From Prescottella defluvii (GTDB lineage Bacteria; Actinomycetota; Actinomycetes; Mycobacteriales; Mycobacteriaceae): a stretch of 64,000 nt of DNA. Under the pieces are notes generated by a model that saw only the letters and a list, made by a program, of their open reading frames with translations, made no database searches and was not told the origin of the DNA. The stretch lies in the NCBI GenBank assembly GCA_029690005.1, contig CP121458.1:1302001-1366000 (forward strand), in the 5' to 3' direction. How positions within the stretch are numbered: position 1 is the first letter of the stretch; the number at the start of each line of letters is the position of its first letter. Shown here in pieces: positions 30,179 through 39,655 of the stretch. The position numbers and the translations under genes are program-made.

Positions 30179-31853
30179 TCAGTTGTTCTCGGTCATCGGG
30201 ATACGCACGCCGCGCTCACGCGCGGTGTCGATGGCGTGCTCGTAACCGGCGTCGGCGTGGCGGATGACGCCCATGCCCGGGTCGTTGGTGAGCACGGCCT
30301 CGATCTTCTTCGCGGCCAGCTCGGTGCCGTCGGCGATGCACACCTGACCGGCGTGGATCGAGCGGCCCATGCCGACGCCGCCACCGTGGTGGATCGACAC
30401 CCAGGAGGCGCCGGACGCGGTGTTGACGAGGGCGTTGAGCAGCGGCCAGTCGGCGATCATGTCCGAGCCGTCCTTCATCGCCTCGGTCTCGCGGTACGGC
30501 GAGGCGACGGAGCCGGAGTCGAGGTGGTCACGGCCGATCGCGATCGGGGCGGACAGCTCGCCGTTCGCGACCATCTCGTTGAACTTCAGGCCGGCCTTGT
30601 GGCGCTCGCCGTAGCCGAGCCAGCAGATGCGGGCCGGCAGGCCCTCGAAGGCGACCTTCTCGCCGGCCATCTCGATCCAGCGCTTGAGGTGCTCGTTCTC
30701 CGGGAAGAGCTCGAGGATCGCCTTGTCGGTCGCGGCGATGTCCTTCGGGTCGCCCGACAGCGCGGCCCAACGGAACGGGCCGAGGCCCTCCTCGAACAGC
30801 GGACGGATGTAGGCCGGGACGAAGCCGGGGAACGCGAACGCGCGGTCGTAGCCGGCCTTGCGGGCCTCGTCGCGGATGGAGTTGCCGTAGTCGAAGACCT
30901 CGGCGCCCTGTCCATGAAGCCGACCATCGCCTCGACGTGCGCGGCCATCGACTTACGGGAGTCCTCGGTGAACTGGGCCGGGTCCTTCTCGGCCATCGCC
31001 TTCATGTCGGCGAAGTCGACGCCGAGCGGCAGGTAGGACAGCGGGTCGTGCGCCGACGTCTGGTCGGTGACGATGTCGATCGGGGCGTCCATCTCCAGCA
31101 GGGCCGGGAAGATCTCGGCCGCGTTGCCGACCAGGCCGATCGACAGCGGCTTGCGGGCGTCGCGGGCCTCGGTCGCCAGCTGCAGCGCGTGCTCGATGCT
31201 GTCGGCCTTGGTGTCAAGGTACTTGTGCGCGATGCGGCGGTCGATGCGGGTGACGTCGCAGTCGACACAGATCGCGACACCGTCGTTCATGGTGACCGCG
31301 AGGGGCTGCGCGCCGCCCATGCCGCCCATGCCGGCGGTGAGGGTGATGGTGCCGGCCAGGGTGCCGTCGAAGCGCTTGCGGGCGATCGCGCCGAAGGTCT
31401 CGTAGGTGCCCTGGAGGATGCCCTGGGTGCCGATGTAGATCCAGGACCCGGCGGTCATCTGGCCGTACATCATCAAGCCCTCGTCCTCGAGCTTGCGGAA
31501 CTGCTCCCAGTTGGCCCAGTCGCCGACCAGGTTGGAGTTGGCGAGGAGCACGCGCGGTGCCCACTCGTTGGTGCGGAAGACGCCGACCGGCTTGCCGGAC
31601 TGGACCAGCATGGTCTCGTCGTTCTTCAGCGTCTTGAGGGTGGCGACGATGGCGTCGAACGCGGCCCAGCTGCGGGCGGCGCGGCCGGTGCCGCCGTAGA
31701 CCACCAGGTTGTCGGGGTGCTCGGCAACCTCGGGGTCGAGGTTGTTCATGAGCATGCGCAGCGCGCCCTCCTGCTGCCACCCGAGGGTGTTCAGCTCGGC
31801 GCCACGGGGGCGCTGACCGGGCGGGCCTCGTGGCCGGGTGAGGTGATGTCCAT
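30179..31853 (-). CDS. hutU: Urocanate hydratase (HutU), two frameshifts
   Basis: Restored length is 558 aa, typical. Recognisable segments: [47 protein letters not shown], the NAD-site [10 protein letters not shown], and [14 protein letters not shown]. Converts urocanate to imidazolonepropionate with bound NAD. Breaks are a missing base in the G run 31806-31810, which destroys the true N-terminus [16 protein letters not shown], and one near 30910 ([13 protein letters not shown] restored). Divergent from the glutamate dehydrogenase gene, with a HutC-like palindrome between them. Confidence 0.92.
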
Positions 31854-31977
31854 CGGGTACTCCTAGTGATCGGGCGGTGAGGGCGCTGCTCCTTCACGCG
31901 GTGGTGGTCGACGCCGTTGTCGTCCGAATCCGGTGTGTCTTAGGTGTTGTGCGCTGGCTCACGTTCTGCAACTATGA

Positions 31978-32001
31978 CTTGTATATTCCTGTCTATACAA
32001 G
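31978..32001. promoter_or_regulatory. Palindrome CTTGTATA-8-TATACAAG, probable HutC operator
   Basis: A perfect inverted repeat with eight-base arms in the 261-base divergent region between hutU and the glutamate dehydrogenase gene. The TGTATA/TATACA halves match the palindrome upstream of the permease (21753-21766). HutC repressors recognise such AT-centred sites and respond to urocanate. Confidence 0.65.
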
Positions 32002-32114
32002 CTCGTGTCAAGGGGCACCCGCCAAAACCGCCCCTCGTAGCGAGGAAACCGACCAGTTGAAACGGACACGACGACCAGCCGAGTGCAGCGTGGCACCCGG
32101 CGGAAGGTTCCCAG

Positions 32115-35100
32115 ATGAACACCGTCCCCACCCAGACCGACCCGACGTCAAACCCCAGCGAGATCGACGACGCTCTCGCCCGAGTCTTCCGCAGTTGGGA
32201 CGAGCGTGTGCTCGCCGATGCGGACCCCGGAACGCGTGAGCATCTCGCGCGATTCGTCTCCGGCCTACCCGCCGGATACAAGCAGGACATCACCCCCGTG
32301 AGGGCGCGCATCGACCTCGACATCCTCGCGGGGCTCGCCGACGGGAGCGTCGGGGTCCGGATCGTCCCCGACGCGACGGCGCGCGGGACCCACCGTCTGT
32401 CCCTGTACGTCGGCGGGCGGCCGGCGTCGCTCGGCGACCTCATGCCACTGCTGCAGAGCCTCGGTGTCGAGGTGCTCGACGAGCGCCCCTACGCGCTGGC
32501 CACGCCGACGGACCTGCCGTGCTGGGTGTACGAGTTCACGGTCCGGTACCCCATCGCCCCGGAAGACGGCTTCGACGACTTCGCGCGCCGCTTCGGCGCG
32601 GCGGTCGAGGCGCTGTGGGCGGGTGCCGCCGAGGCGGACCGACTCAACGAATTGGTGGCCCGGGCGGGGCTGCGGTGGCGCGACGTCTCGGTGTTGCGCG
32701 CGTACGCCGAGTTCCTGCGGCAGGGTGGATTGCCTTACAGCAGTGCGTATGTCGCCGATGTGATGTGCCGCTACCCGGCGATCGCGGCCGGCCTCGCCGC
32801 GTGCTTCACGGCGCGATTCGACCCGTCCGTGGCGCCGAGCGACGGCGGCGAGACGGCTGCCACGGCGGTGTCGGCGTCGATCGAGCAGGTGTCCGGGCTC
32901 GACGAGGACCGGATCTTCCGTGCTCTCCTCAGCGCCGTCCGCAACACCGTGCGTACCAACCACTTCGTCACCCCCGCACGCGATTCGCTTGCGCTGAAAC
33001 TTGATTCGCGGAATATCGGTGAGCTGCCCGAGCCGCGACCCCGGCACGAGATCTTCGTGTACTCGCCGGCCGTGGCGGGCGTGCACATGCGGTTCGGCTC
33101 GGTGGCCCGCGGCGGGCTGCGCTGGTCGGACCGCCGTGAGGACTTCCGCACCGAGGTGCTGGGCCTGGTCAAGGCGCAGGCCGTGAAGAACGCGGTGATC
33201 GTGCCGGTCGGCGCCAAGGGTGGCTTCGTGCTGCGCCGTCCGCCCGTGCCGACCGGAGATGCCGAGTCCGACCGCGCGGCCCTGCGGGACGCCGGTGTCG
33301 CCGGCTACCGCACGTTCATCAGCGGCCTGCTCGACCTCACGGACAACATCGACCGGCGTACCGGGGCGGTCGTCCCGGCACCGGGCATCGTCCGCCACGA
33401 CGGCGACGACACCTACCTCGTGGTGGCCGCCGACAAGGGCACCGCCTCGTTCTCCGACATCGCGAACGCGGTCGCGGCCGAGTACGACTTCTGGCTGGGT
33501 GACGCCTTCGCGTCCGGCGGTTCGGTGGGGTACGACCACAAGGCGATGGGCATCACCGCGCGCGGCGCGTGGGAGAGCGTGAAGCGGCGCTTCCGCGAGC
33601 TGGGGGTCGACTGCCAGCAAGAGGACTTCACGGCGGTCGGCATCGGCGACATGAGCGGCGACGTCTTCGGCAACGGAATGCTGTGCAGCAAGCACATTCG
33701 ACTGGTCGCGGCATTCGACCACCGGCACGTCTTCCTCGATCCGGAGCCCGACCCCGAACGGTCCTACGCGGAGCGGGAGCGACTGTTCGCGCTGCCGCGA
33801 TCCTCGTGGGCCGACTACGACCGGTCGCTGATCGGACCCGGCGGCGGCGTGTGGGAGCGCGGCGCGAAGTCCGTCCCGATCAGTGATGCGGTCCGCCGCG
33901 TCCTCGGTCTCGACGCGGACGTCACGGAAATGACGCCGCCCGAACTGATCCGGGCGATCCTCGGCGCACCGGTCGATCTGCTGTGGAACGGCGGCATCGG
34001 CACCTACGTCAAGGCCTCGACCGAATCGCACGCGGACGCCGGGGACAAGGCGAACGACGGCGTGCGTGTGGACGGATGCGACCTGCGCGCGCGGGTCGTG
34101 GGCGAGGGCGGCAACCTCGGCTTCACCCAGGCGGCGCGGATCGAGGTCGCCCGTGCGGGCGGCCGCGTGGGCACCGACGCGCTCGACAACTCGGCGGGCG
34201 TGGACTGCTCCGACCACGAGGTCAACATCAAGATCCTGGTCGACGATCTGGTCGGTGCCGGCAGCGTCGATGCCGAGGTGCGGTCGGACCTGCTGGCCGA
34301 GATGACCGACGAGGTCGCCGCACTGGTGTTGGCGAACAACGTCTCCCAGAACGAGTTGATCGGCACGGCGCTGGCCGCCGCGCCCGGGATGCTGGAGGCA
34401 CACGGACGCCAGATCGCGGCGCTCGAGGCGGCCGGCGCGCTGGATCGCAGGCTCGAGGTGCTGCCCGATCGCAAGGCGATCGCGGCGCTGGGCCGCTCCG
34501 GGGCGGGGCTGTCGGCGCCGGAACTGGCGACGCTGATGGCGCACGTGAAGCTCGAGCTCAAGGGCGCCCTGCTGGCCGGCGACCTCGTCGACCACGACGT
34601 GTACCTGCCGATCCTGCGCGAGTACTTCCCGCAGCCCCTGCGGCGCGATCACGTCGACGCCATCGACCGGCATCCACTGCGCCGCGAGATCGTCGCGACG
34701 GCGTTGACCAACCGAGTCGTCGACCGTGGCAGCATCAGCTACGTCTTCCGCCTCGGAGAGGAGGCGGGCGCCACTCCCGATGACGCCGTCCGGGCGTTCA
34801 GTGTGGTCAGCGAGGTGTTCGGGCTCCCCGACCTGTGGTCGAAGATCGCGGCAGCCGATGTTCCGAGCGCGGTCGCCGACGAACTGGTCTCGGTGACGCG
34901 GCGGTTGCTCGACCGGGCGTCGCGTTGGATGCTGCACCGTCGGCCGCAGCCGCTCGCGGTGGGAGCGGAGATCGCGCGGTTCCGGGACCGGATCGAGGAC
35001 GCGTCCGCGAACCTCGAAGAGTGGCTGGTGGGCTCCGACCGCACCAACCTCCGGGACCGCACTCGCGCGGTCGCGGAGCGGGGCGCACCCGAGGACCTCG

Positions 35101-35522
35101 TACAGGACGTCGAACTGGCGCTCGATCGGTTCGGTCTGCTCGACGTCGTCGAGATCGCGGAGCTGGCCGAGTGCGACATGGCCGTCGCCGGTGAGCTCTA
35201 CTTCCACCTGTGCGAGCGGGTGGGACTCGTCCCGCTGCTCAACGGGGTCTCCGATCTGCCCAAGGAGGGGCGCTGGGATGCGCTCGCACGTCTCGCACTG
35301 CGCGACGAGCTGTACGACAGCGTGCGCGCCCTCACGCTGGACGTCCTCGCGCAGGCCATGCCCGGTGACGACACCGACCGGATGATCGCGGATTGGCAGG
35401 AGCGCAACGAGTCCCGTCTGCGCAGGGCTCGCGAGTCGCTCGCGGAGATCGCCGCGTCCGGCCGACGGGACCTGGCGGCGCTGTCCGTCGCGTCCCGCCA
35501 ACTGCGTCGGATGGTCGGTTGA
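32115..35522 (+). CDS. Large NAD-dependent glutamate dehydrogenase (Bac_GDH family)
   Basis: A protein of 1135 aa, unbroken over 3.4 kb. The catalytic core has GSVARGGLRWSDRREDFRTE and GLVKAQAVKNAVIVPVGAKG, the NAD domain DMSGDVFGNGMLCSKHIRLV and later VGEGGNLGFTQAARIE. It is shorter than the roughly 1600-aa class because the N-terminal ACT-like region is reduced. Oxidises glutamate to 2-oxoglutarate and ammonia, the exit of histidine breakdown. Divergent from hutU behind the HutC-like palindrome, so probably co-induced. GGAAGG precedes ATG 32115. A decayed partial copy lies at 42280-42450. Confidence 0.9.
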   Translation: MNTVPTQTDPTSNPSEIDDALARVFRSWDERVLADADPGTREHLARFVSGLPAGYKQDITPVRARIDLDILAGLADGSVGVRIVPDATARGTHRLSLYVGGRPASLGDLMPLLQSLGVEVLDERPYALATPTDLPCWVYEFTVRYPIAPEDGFDDFARRFGAAVEALWAGAAEADRLNELVARAGLRWRDVSVLRAYAEFLRQGGLPYSSAYVADVMCRYPAIAAGLAACFTARFDPSVAPSDGGETAATAVSASIEQVSGLDEDRIFRALLSAVRNTVRTNHFVTPARDSLALKLDSRNIGELPEPRPRHEIFVYSPAVAGVHMRFGSVARGGLRWSDRREDFRTEVLGLVKAQAVKNAVIVPVGAKGGFVLRRPPVPTGDAESDRAALRDAGVAGYRTFISGLLDLTDNIDRRTGAVVPAPGIVRHDGDDTYLVVAADKGTASFSDIANAVAAEYDFWLGDAFASGGSVGYDHKAMGITARGAWESVKRRFRELGVDCQQEDFTAVGIGDMSGDVFGNGMLCSKHIRLVAAFDHRHVFLDPEPDPERSYAERERLFALPRSSWADYDRSLIGPGGGVWERGAKSVPISDAVRRVLGLDADVTEMTPPELIRAILGAPVDLLWNGGIGTYVKASTESHADAGDKANDGVRVDGCDLRARVVGEGGNLGFTQAARIEVARAGGRVGTDALDNSAGVDCSDHEVNIKILVDDLVGAGSVDAEVRSDLLAEMTDEVAALVLANNVSQNELIGTALAAAPGMLEAHGRQIAALEAAGALDRRLEVLPDRKAIAALGRSGAGLSAPELATLMAHVKLELKGALLAGDLVDHDVYLPILREYFPQPLRRDHVDAIDRHPLRREIVATALTNRVVDRGSISYVFRLGEEAGATPDDAVRAFSVVSEVFGLPDLWSKIAAADVPSAVADELVSVTRRLLDRASRWMLHRRPQPLAVGAEIARFRDRIEDASANLEEWLVGSDRTNLRDRTRAVAERGAPEDLVQDVELALDRFGLLDVVEIAELAECDMAVAGELYFHLCERVGLVPLLNGVSDLPKEGRWDALARLALRDELYDSVRALTLDVLAQAMPGDDTDRMIADWQERNESRLRRARESLAEIAASGRRDLAALSVASRQLRRMVG

Positions 35523-35583
35523 TCCGCTGAGCCGACCTGTTCCCCATCCACTCCCATCCACGAGAGGAAAAGTCATCACTACC

Positions 35584-36443
35584 GTGAATTCCCGCAATAC
35601 CATCGGGTCCGCCGGAGGGGTTGCTCCACGCGACGCGCGTTCGTGGCTGCTGGTGCCCGGAACCCGCACGCACGAATTCGAAGCCAGGGTCCCGGGGACG
35701 GCCCTGACGCTCTCGTTTTCGATCTCGAAGACGGTGTTGCTCGCGACGACAGGCCGCGTGCTCGCGACGAGATCCACAACTGGGCATCAAGGGGTGGAAA
35801 GGCCTGGATCCGTGTGAATCCAGTCAACACCGCGGATTGGCAGGTCGATCTGGACTTCGCGGCCCACTGCCCAGGGATTCTCGGGGTCGTACTGGCGAAG
35901 GCCGAGGACCCGGCCGAGATCGACGCGACCTCGGCCGGGCTCGGCGACTTCGACGGAGGCTTGATCGCCCTGATCGAGTCTGCGACAGGAGTTCTGAACG
36001 CGGTGTCGATCGCGCGTGCGAACTCGTTGACCCGCTTGGCGTTCGGCAGCGGCGACTTCCGTCACGACACGGCGGCAACGGATGACTCCGCAACGGTGAT
36101 GGGCGCTCGGTCCCACCTCGTCCTGGCGAGTCGGTCGGCCGGACTCCCCGCTCCGATCGACGGACCGTCCCTCGCATCCGACACGGACGGGCTTCGCAAC
36201 TACTGCCGACGTTCCGTGGCGAACGGGATGGGCGGCATGCTCTGTGTGAAGCCGGACCACATCCGAATGATCAACACCGAGTTCGCGCCCAGTACGGAAG
36301 AAGTACAGCGGGCCCGGGAGCTCCTCGCCAACCGCACCGACAGTATCGACGGAAGCTATCTTCCGCGTCTGCGCGCGGCCGAGGCGATCCTCGCTCGTGC
36401 TGAGAAGTACGGCATCGACGTCCTCGAAGGAGCCGGGGTGTAG
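35584..36443 (+). CDS. CitE/HpcH-type lyase (aldolase superfamily), one frameshift
   Basis: Restored length is 286 aa. SWLLVPGTRTHEFEA, the metal-binding DALVFDLEDGVARDDRPRAR, GKAWIRVN and ALIESATGVLNA are characteristic of citryl-CoA/malyl-CoA lyase-like proteins. The break is at 35694-35697 (missing G). The start is unclear: GTG 35584 fits, but the ribosome site GAGAGGAAA is better spaced to an ATC at 35575, which would need a base change. It is 61 bases after the glutamate dehydrogenase gene. Likely cleaves or condenses a hydroxy-acid or its CoA ester; substrate unknown. Confidence 0.75.
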
Positions 36444-36664
36444 TGAGCCGATAGCAAGGCGCACAACCGTGTTCGTCCCCGTTCCGGGTCCGGAACGGGA
36501 CGAACTGCATTCGCGCACCTACCTGATCTCCTGCCCGTTCGGCCAGGTCCGCCTCTCCGCTCGACCAGTCCCCGCACCGCCCGCTCCTGACTAGTCTCGT
36601 AGCGAGAGACGCACGTGAACGTTCGTCCTCGAGACGAGTTGACGGACACTACGCATGAGGTTCG

Positions 36665-37293
36665 ATGAGCGGTACATTTCGAGTCGAGCAGGTCGTCGTC
36701 ACCGGGTCTTCGGACCGGTGCCGAATCACTCCCGCGAAGCCGGCCGCAACGAATTGCTGGCTGGTGGGCGACGACGCGGAGGTGGTCGTCGTCGATGCGG
36801 CCGGTGGGCCGGAGGAGATCGCCGCCGCCGTGGGCGACCGCGTGGTGGTCGCGGTGATCTGCACGCACGGGAGTGCTTCCCACTTCGCCGCGGCCGTCGA
36901 TGTGGCGTACGGCTTGTACGCCCCGGTTCTGTTGCATCCCGCCGACCACGTTCTCTGGGAAAGGTTCCACGGCGACCACCGTTACTGGCGGCTCGACGAC
37001 GGGCAGCGAATTGCGGTGGCCGGCGAAGAGATCCGGGTGTTGCGCACTCCTTTCCCGACGGCCGGGCGGTATCCCTGTACATCCCGCGTCCGGGCGCCTT
37101 GCTCACCGGCGATGCGCTCGAGCAGCGCCGGGCGGCCGACGGGAGAAGCCGGCGTCGAGTCCTCACCTCGGTTGACGAAGCCCTGCGGGGCCTGCCGTTC
37201 GACACGCGTGTCCACCCCGGGCACGGCGACTGCTTCGCGCTCGGCCACGTATTGCATTCGCCGGCAGATCGATTCGTCGAGCGGAGTGCGTGA
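36665..37293 (+). CDS. Metallo-beta-lactamase-fold protein with degenerate first metal motif, one frameshift
   Basis: Restored length is 209 aa. The strand order and late motifs of the MBL fold are present: NCWLVGDDAEVVVVDAAGG, LYIPRPGALLTGDAL and VHPGHGD. However, the usual HxHxDH motif is replaced by THGSASH, so the normal dinuclear metal site cannot form. The break is at 37054-37056 (missing C). It may be a non-catalytic or single-metal hydrolase. It is convergent with the LysR gene. ATG 36665 was chosen from the family-like start FRVEQVVVTG. Confidence 0.6.
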
Positions 37294-37308
37294 AGTCGAC
37301 CAGCGTCC

Positions 37309-38232
37309 CTACGTTGCGAGCAGGCCCGCGCTGCTCTTCGCCGCCGAGATGAACGACTGCATGACCGGCGTGATCCGGCGACCTCGATGCCAGGCGATCC
37401 CGATGATCCTGGGACTGACCCGGATCAAGTCGACCACGCGGACTCCGGACTGGTTGGCGTCCACCGACAGGCGAGGCATGACCGCCGCGCCCAATCCCTC
37501 CGCAACCATGCCCATGATCGTGCCGTTGTCGTTGCTGCGGAAGACCACTTGATCATTCAGGCTGGGCCGGCCGAGTCGCGCGGCGATGTCATGGATGCCA
37601 CGTAGCTGTCCGTACGCGATCAGGGGTAGGTCGGATATCCGGTCGAGTTGCATCGGGACGTCCCCGGTCCCGATCGTCGAGTTTTCGGGAACCACGAGAA
37701 CGTACGGATCGACAAGCAGTTCAGTGGATTCGAATGGGCCCGGCGTCAGAGGAAAGACCATGAAGGTCAGATCCAACTCTCCGCCCTCGACCTCCTGGAG
37801 AAGGATCTCGTCGTCGTCGTACTCCTCGAGCACGACGTCTATCCGTGGCCAGACTTCCTTGAACAGCTTCAGAGCGTGCGGGAGGATCTTGGCGCCGACG
37901 CTCTCGTAACTACCGACTCGCAGAGTTCCGACGGCTCCCTCGGACAACGCGTTGACATCGGCCCACGCTGTGTCGAGCCGTGCCTGGATCGCTTTCGCGT
38001 GTTCCAACAGGATCTTTCCCTCATCGGTCAACGTGACCGATTGGAGAGTGGTTGTGGGACGATCGACCAGCCGTCGCCCCACCACGGACTCGAGTTTCTT
38101 TATCTGCTGACTGACCGCGGATTGGGTATACCCGAGTGCATTGGCGGCAGCCGTGAACGAACCCGTCCGACCCACCTCGGCCAAGGCGAGGAAGTGTCGA
38201 AATTCGATCGACGTCCACGGCGACCTACTCAT
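37309..38232 (-). CDS. LysR-family regulator
   Basis: A protein of 307 aa, unbroken. N-terminal HTH SFTAAANALGYTQSAVSQQI, then a periplasmic-binding-like effector domain beginning GTLRVGSYESVGAKILPHAL. It is the last gene in the leftward run oxygenase, HAL-like lyase, MFS carrier, LysR, separated from the carrier by a hairpin. It is the natural candidate regulator of that run; the TAATGA/TCATTA palindrome before the oxygenase gene could be its site. Confidence 0.85.
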   Translation of the reverse strand: MSRSPWTSIEFRHFLALAEVGRTGSFTAAANALGYTQSAVSQQIKKLESVVGRRLVDRPTTTLQSVTLTDEGKILLEHAKAIQARLDTAWADVNALSEGAVGTLRVGSYESVGAKILPHALKLFKEVWPRIDVVLEEYDDDEILLQEVEGGELDLTFMVFPLTPGPFESTELLVDPYVLVVPENSTIGTGDVPMQLDRISDLPLIAYGQLRGIHDIAARLGRPSLNDQVVFRSNDNGTIMGMVAEGLGAAVMPRLSVDANQSGVRVVDLIRVSPRIIGIAWHRGRRITPVMQSFISAAKSSAGLLAT

Positions 38233-38251
38233 GAATCGATCCTATTCGGCG

Positions 38252-38294
38252 ACAGGCGCCGCGCTCCGCGTGGATCGCGAAGCACGGCGCCTGT
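38252..38294 (-). terminator. Hairpin downstream of the MFS gene
   Basis: Inverted repeat ACAGGCGCCG (38252-38261) and CGGCGCCTGT (38285-38294) between the MFS stop and the LysR start. It probably ends or attenuates the oxygenase-lyase-carrier transcript before the LysR gene. Confidence 0.55.
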
Positions 38295-38325
38295 GACTTG
38301 ATCGGCGCGACGGCCGGTGAAGCGC

Positions 38326-39654
38326 TCAAACCAGGTTCTGTGATCTCGTCTCGGGCGCCCATCGGATCGAGATCAGCATGCCGAGCAGCAGTACGCCTGC
38401 GAGCCAGTACATCGTGACGGAGATTCCCCAGTTCGTCAGGCTGAGCGGGAGAGCGAAGGTGCCGGCAGCCGAGGCGATTCGGCTCAGCCCGTTGAGCAAT
38501 CCGACGCCGGAGGCCCGGATACTCGTGGGGAAGAGCTCGGGAGGGTAGACCTGCGTGATGTTCGACGCGGCCGACATCACGAATGTGTAGATGACGAAGG
38601 GAATCATCATCGCCGTGACCGACATGTCGCTGAGAGCGCCCAGCGCTGCGAGGGAAACCGCGAGGATCCCGAAGGACACGATGGTGAACGAGCGCCGCGG
38701 CATCTTCGCGACGAACCAGATTCCAGCGATACCTCCGATGAGGAGGAAGAGGTTGAGGATCAGGTACTGGAGATCGGCGTCGTCGACAGCGAGTTCGGAC
38801 AGGATCGTCGGAACGAACGTATAGATCGCGAAATACGGGAGCACGAGTGCGCTGAAGAAGAGAATGCCGAACCAGGTGCGGGTCCTGTTGCTTGGACTGA
38901 AGAGTTCCTTGTATCCGGTGGATTCCCCTTCCTGCGTGTACGCACTCGTATCCAATTCCACTCCGAAGCAGCGGCGGACGATTGCGCGTGCTTCGTCGAC
39001 CCGCCCCTTACTGATCAGCCATCCGGGCGATTCCGGCGTACCGATTCGAACGACAAGCACGATCACGGCGGGGATCGCGCCACTCGCCAGGAGCCAGCGC
39101 CACGAGTCGTCGCCTGTATTGAGATAGGTTGCGATCACATTGGCGGCGACATAACCGACGGTCCACGCCACCGTGAGCGAGGCGAGCATGGCCCCGCGCT
39201 GCTTGCGCGGTGCGAACTCCGACATCAGGGTGGGGCCGACTGCATAGTCGGCACCCAATCCGAAGCCGATGAGAACGCGCAGAATGAACAGCACCATCAC
39301 GTTGGGAGTCCAGAACTGCATCAATGACACCGCCGCGATCAGCACGAAGTTGAGCACGTACAGGCGTTGCCGCCCGATGATGTCTCCGACTCTTCCCAGA
39401 ATCAGGCTCCCGAAGAAGAGACCGATCAGCGCTGAACTGGCGATCATCCCTTCCCAGAACGAGGAGAGGCCGAGTTGCACGCTGATAGTGGGCAGGATTG
39501 CGCCGATGATTCCCAGAGCGTAGCCGTCGGAGAAATTGGCGCCGAGCGTCATCGCGGTGATCTTGGCGTGAAATCGACTGAAAGGCAGTTGGTCGAGCGA
39601 GGTTGGTGCGGCCGGCTTGTCGCCGGATTCGGCGATGACTAAGTTCTCGGACAT
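38326..39654 (-). CDS. MFS transporter (sugar/organic-acid porter type)
   Basis: A protein of 442 aa, unbroken, with about 12 hydrophobic helices. MFS signatures GRVGDIIGRQRLYVLN between helices 2 and 3, GADYAVGPTLMSEFAPRKQRG between helices 4 and 5, and TQVYPPELFPTSIRASGVG in the second half. ATG 39654 lies one base after the stop of the HAL-like lyase gene, so the two are translationally coupled and the carrier probably imports the lyase or oxygenase substrate. Confidence 0.85.
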   Translation of the reverse strand: MSENLVIAESGDKPAAPTSLDQLPFSRFHAKITAMTLGANFSDGYALGIIGAILPTISVQLGLSSFWEGMIASSALIGLFFGSLILGRVGDIIGRQRLYVLNFVLIAAVSLMQFWTPNVMVLFILRVLIGFGLGADYAVGPTLMSEFAPRKQRGAMLASLTVAWTVGYVAANVIATYLNTGDDSWRWLLASGAIPAVIVLVVRIGTPESPGWLISKGRVDEARAIVRRCFGVELDTSAYTQEGESTGYKELFSPSNRTRTWFGILFFSALVLPYFAIYTFVPTILSELAVDDADLQYLILNLFLLIGGIAGIWFVAKMPRRSFTIVSFGILAVSLAALGALSDMSVTAMMIPFVIYTFVMSAASNITQVYPPELFPTSIRASGVGLLNGLSRIASAAGTFALPLSLTNWGISVTMYWLAGVLLLGMLISIRWAPETRSQNLV

Positions 39655-39655
39655 A

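Noticed and set aside
32265..35777. A minus-strand open frame of 1170 codons
   Set aside because: It is the antisense shadow of the glutamate dehydrogenase gene. It is rich in Arg, Gly and His, has no domain, and the plus strand shows clear family motifs.
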